Origin: JAACFF01 sp963807975
GTDB lineage: Bacteria > Chloroflexota > Anaerolineae > Promineifilales > Promineifilaceae
Length of the DNA stretch: 64,000 nt
Assembly: GCA_963807975.1 (NCBI GenBank)
Contig: CAWEDV010000003.1
Coordinates: 62,001 to 126,000 of the forward strand
Reading direction: 5' to 3'
Shown here: one piece after another, positions 63,661-64,000 of the stretch
How positions within the stretch are numbered: position 1 is the stretch's first letter
Layout: each line of letters starts with the position of its first letter
Position numbers and translations under genes: made by a program
The notes under the pieces: model-generated
Told to the model about the DNA's origin: nothing
Databases searched by the model: none
Seen by the model: the letters and a program-made list of their open reading frames with translations, nothing else

Positions 63661-63739
63661 GTACAGTTACAGATTAGAACATTTTAGCAATGGCCGTTGA
63701 CCAGTCACAAAAAAAGGCCATTGGGAGTATAGTTACGTT

Positions 63740-63985
63740 ATGGAAACCATAAAGAACTGGGTCAAGAAACATCCCAATCTGACCGCCTGGCTTGTCCTGG
63801 CCTTTGGCATGGTCGCCCTGCTTCTTTTCGAAGCACGCGATGTCGGTTTGGAGACAAGCCAATGGTTTTGGCTAGTTGTTGTAACCATCCTCGTCGCCGG
63901 TGCTGCGATCTGGATTATTAGTTGGGGTGACGATGACGATGCCGTCGCCCTCGAAGAAGACAATCAGGCCGAATCAACTCCATGA
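63740..63985 (+). CDS. Small two-helix membrane protein
   Basis: An 81-residue protein with two transmembrane helices (about 12-30 and 41-61) and an acidic C-terminal tail (GDDDDAVALEEDNQ). The family is not recognised. TATAGT ends 6 nt before the ATG, so its mRNA may also be leaderless; GGAG lies 12 nt upstream, rather far. Its stop overlaps an ATG (ATGA at 63982-63985), a hint of a coupled gene beyond the window. Confidence 0.65.
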   Translation: METIKNWVKKHPNLTAWLVLAFGMVALLLFEARDVGLETSQWFWLVVVTILVAGAAIWIISWGDDDDAVALEEDNQAESTP

Positions 63986-64000
63986 CCTCCGATCCTCCTG
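63982..64000 (+). CDS. Possible start of a coupled gene, cut by the window edge
   Basis: An ATG at 63982 overlaps the stop of the small membrane protein in the ATGA form used elsewhere in this window (13245, 40942). Only six codons are visible (MTSDPP), so identity and reality are uncertain. Confidence 0.3.

Noticed and set aside
63688..63723. Inverted repeat CAATGGCC/GGCCATTG as a terminator of coaE
   Set aside because: The loop is 20 nt and no T run follows the second arm.

Overview
The window looks like a chromosomal stretch from a Chloroflexota bacterium, probably Anaerolineae-like. The lineage is inferred from gene content only: many large secreted or lipoprotein genes with SH3, LysM and FG-GAP modules, polyphosphate glucokinase, paired threonyl-tRNA synthetases, a DUF6062 protein, soluble-adenylate-cyclase-like AAA/TPR proteins, and no transposon, phage, rRNA or tRNA gene that I could see. 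Gene density is high, strands are mixed, and TGA, TAA and TAG are all used as ordinary stops.

Left part (1-23 kb). A truncated PqqB-like metallo-hydrolase faces an ATP-grasp ligase. A 1,900-residue secreted protein follows, with 14 FG-GAP repeats, an HExxH zincin-like motif and a 13-copy Gly/Pro/Ser/Phe linker. On the minus strand come an rnz - FAD oxidoreductase - cyclase/ATPase/TPR cluster, a sugar-phosphate transferase, and three tandem extracytoplasmic glycosidase-fold paralogues. The most interesting locus is 21779-22909: a lipoprotein of the DUF3179 family interrupted by one in-frame TGA exactly where the family's CPLC cysteine should be. A bacterial-type SECIS hairpin follows the TGA at the right distance, so it reads best as a selenoprotein (UPLC).

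Middle part (23-46 kb). This holds an SCP2 protein, an amidohydrolase fused to a CYTH domain, pyrimidine-nucleoside phosphorylase, polyphosphate glucokinase, an AlbA_2-type regulator, two tandem thrS genes behind a strong promoter and a T-box leader, LCP, PPIase, LysM, threonine synthase, lipoamide dehydrogenase, adenylosuccinate synthase, an L,D-transpeptidase and a muramoyl amidase. The last two, with LCP and LysM proteins, point to a peptidoglycan-containing envelope.

Right part (46.8-58.7 kb) is one coherent minus-strand glycerol/dihydroxyacetone block: glpF, dhaK, dhaL, glpK, (terminator), glpA, glpB, glpC, a methyltransferase-like gene and a DhaM-HPr-Enzyme I fusion. Glycerol enters through GlpF. 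It is either phosphorylated by GlpK and oxidised by GlpABC, or dihydroxyacetone is phosphorylated by DhaKL using phosphate passed from PEP through one three-domain protein. Past a 620-bp control region come an SH3 membrane protein, an ABC-F ATPase that is probably translated from a leaderless mRNA, coaE and a small membrane protein.
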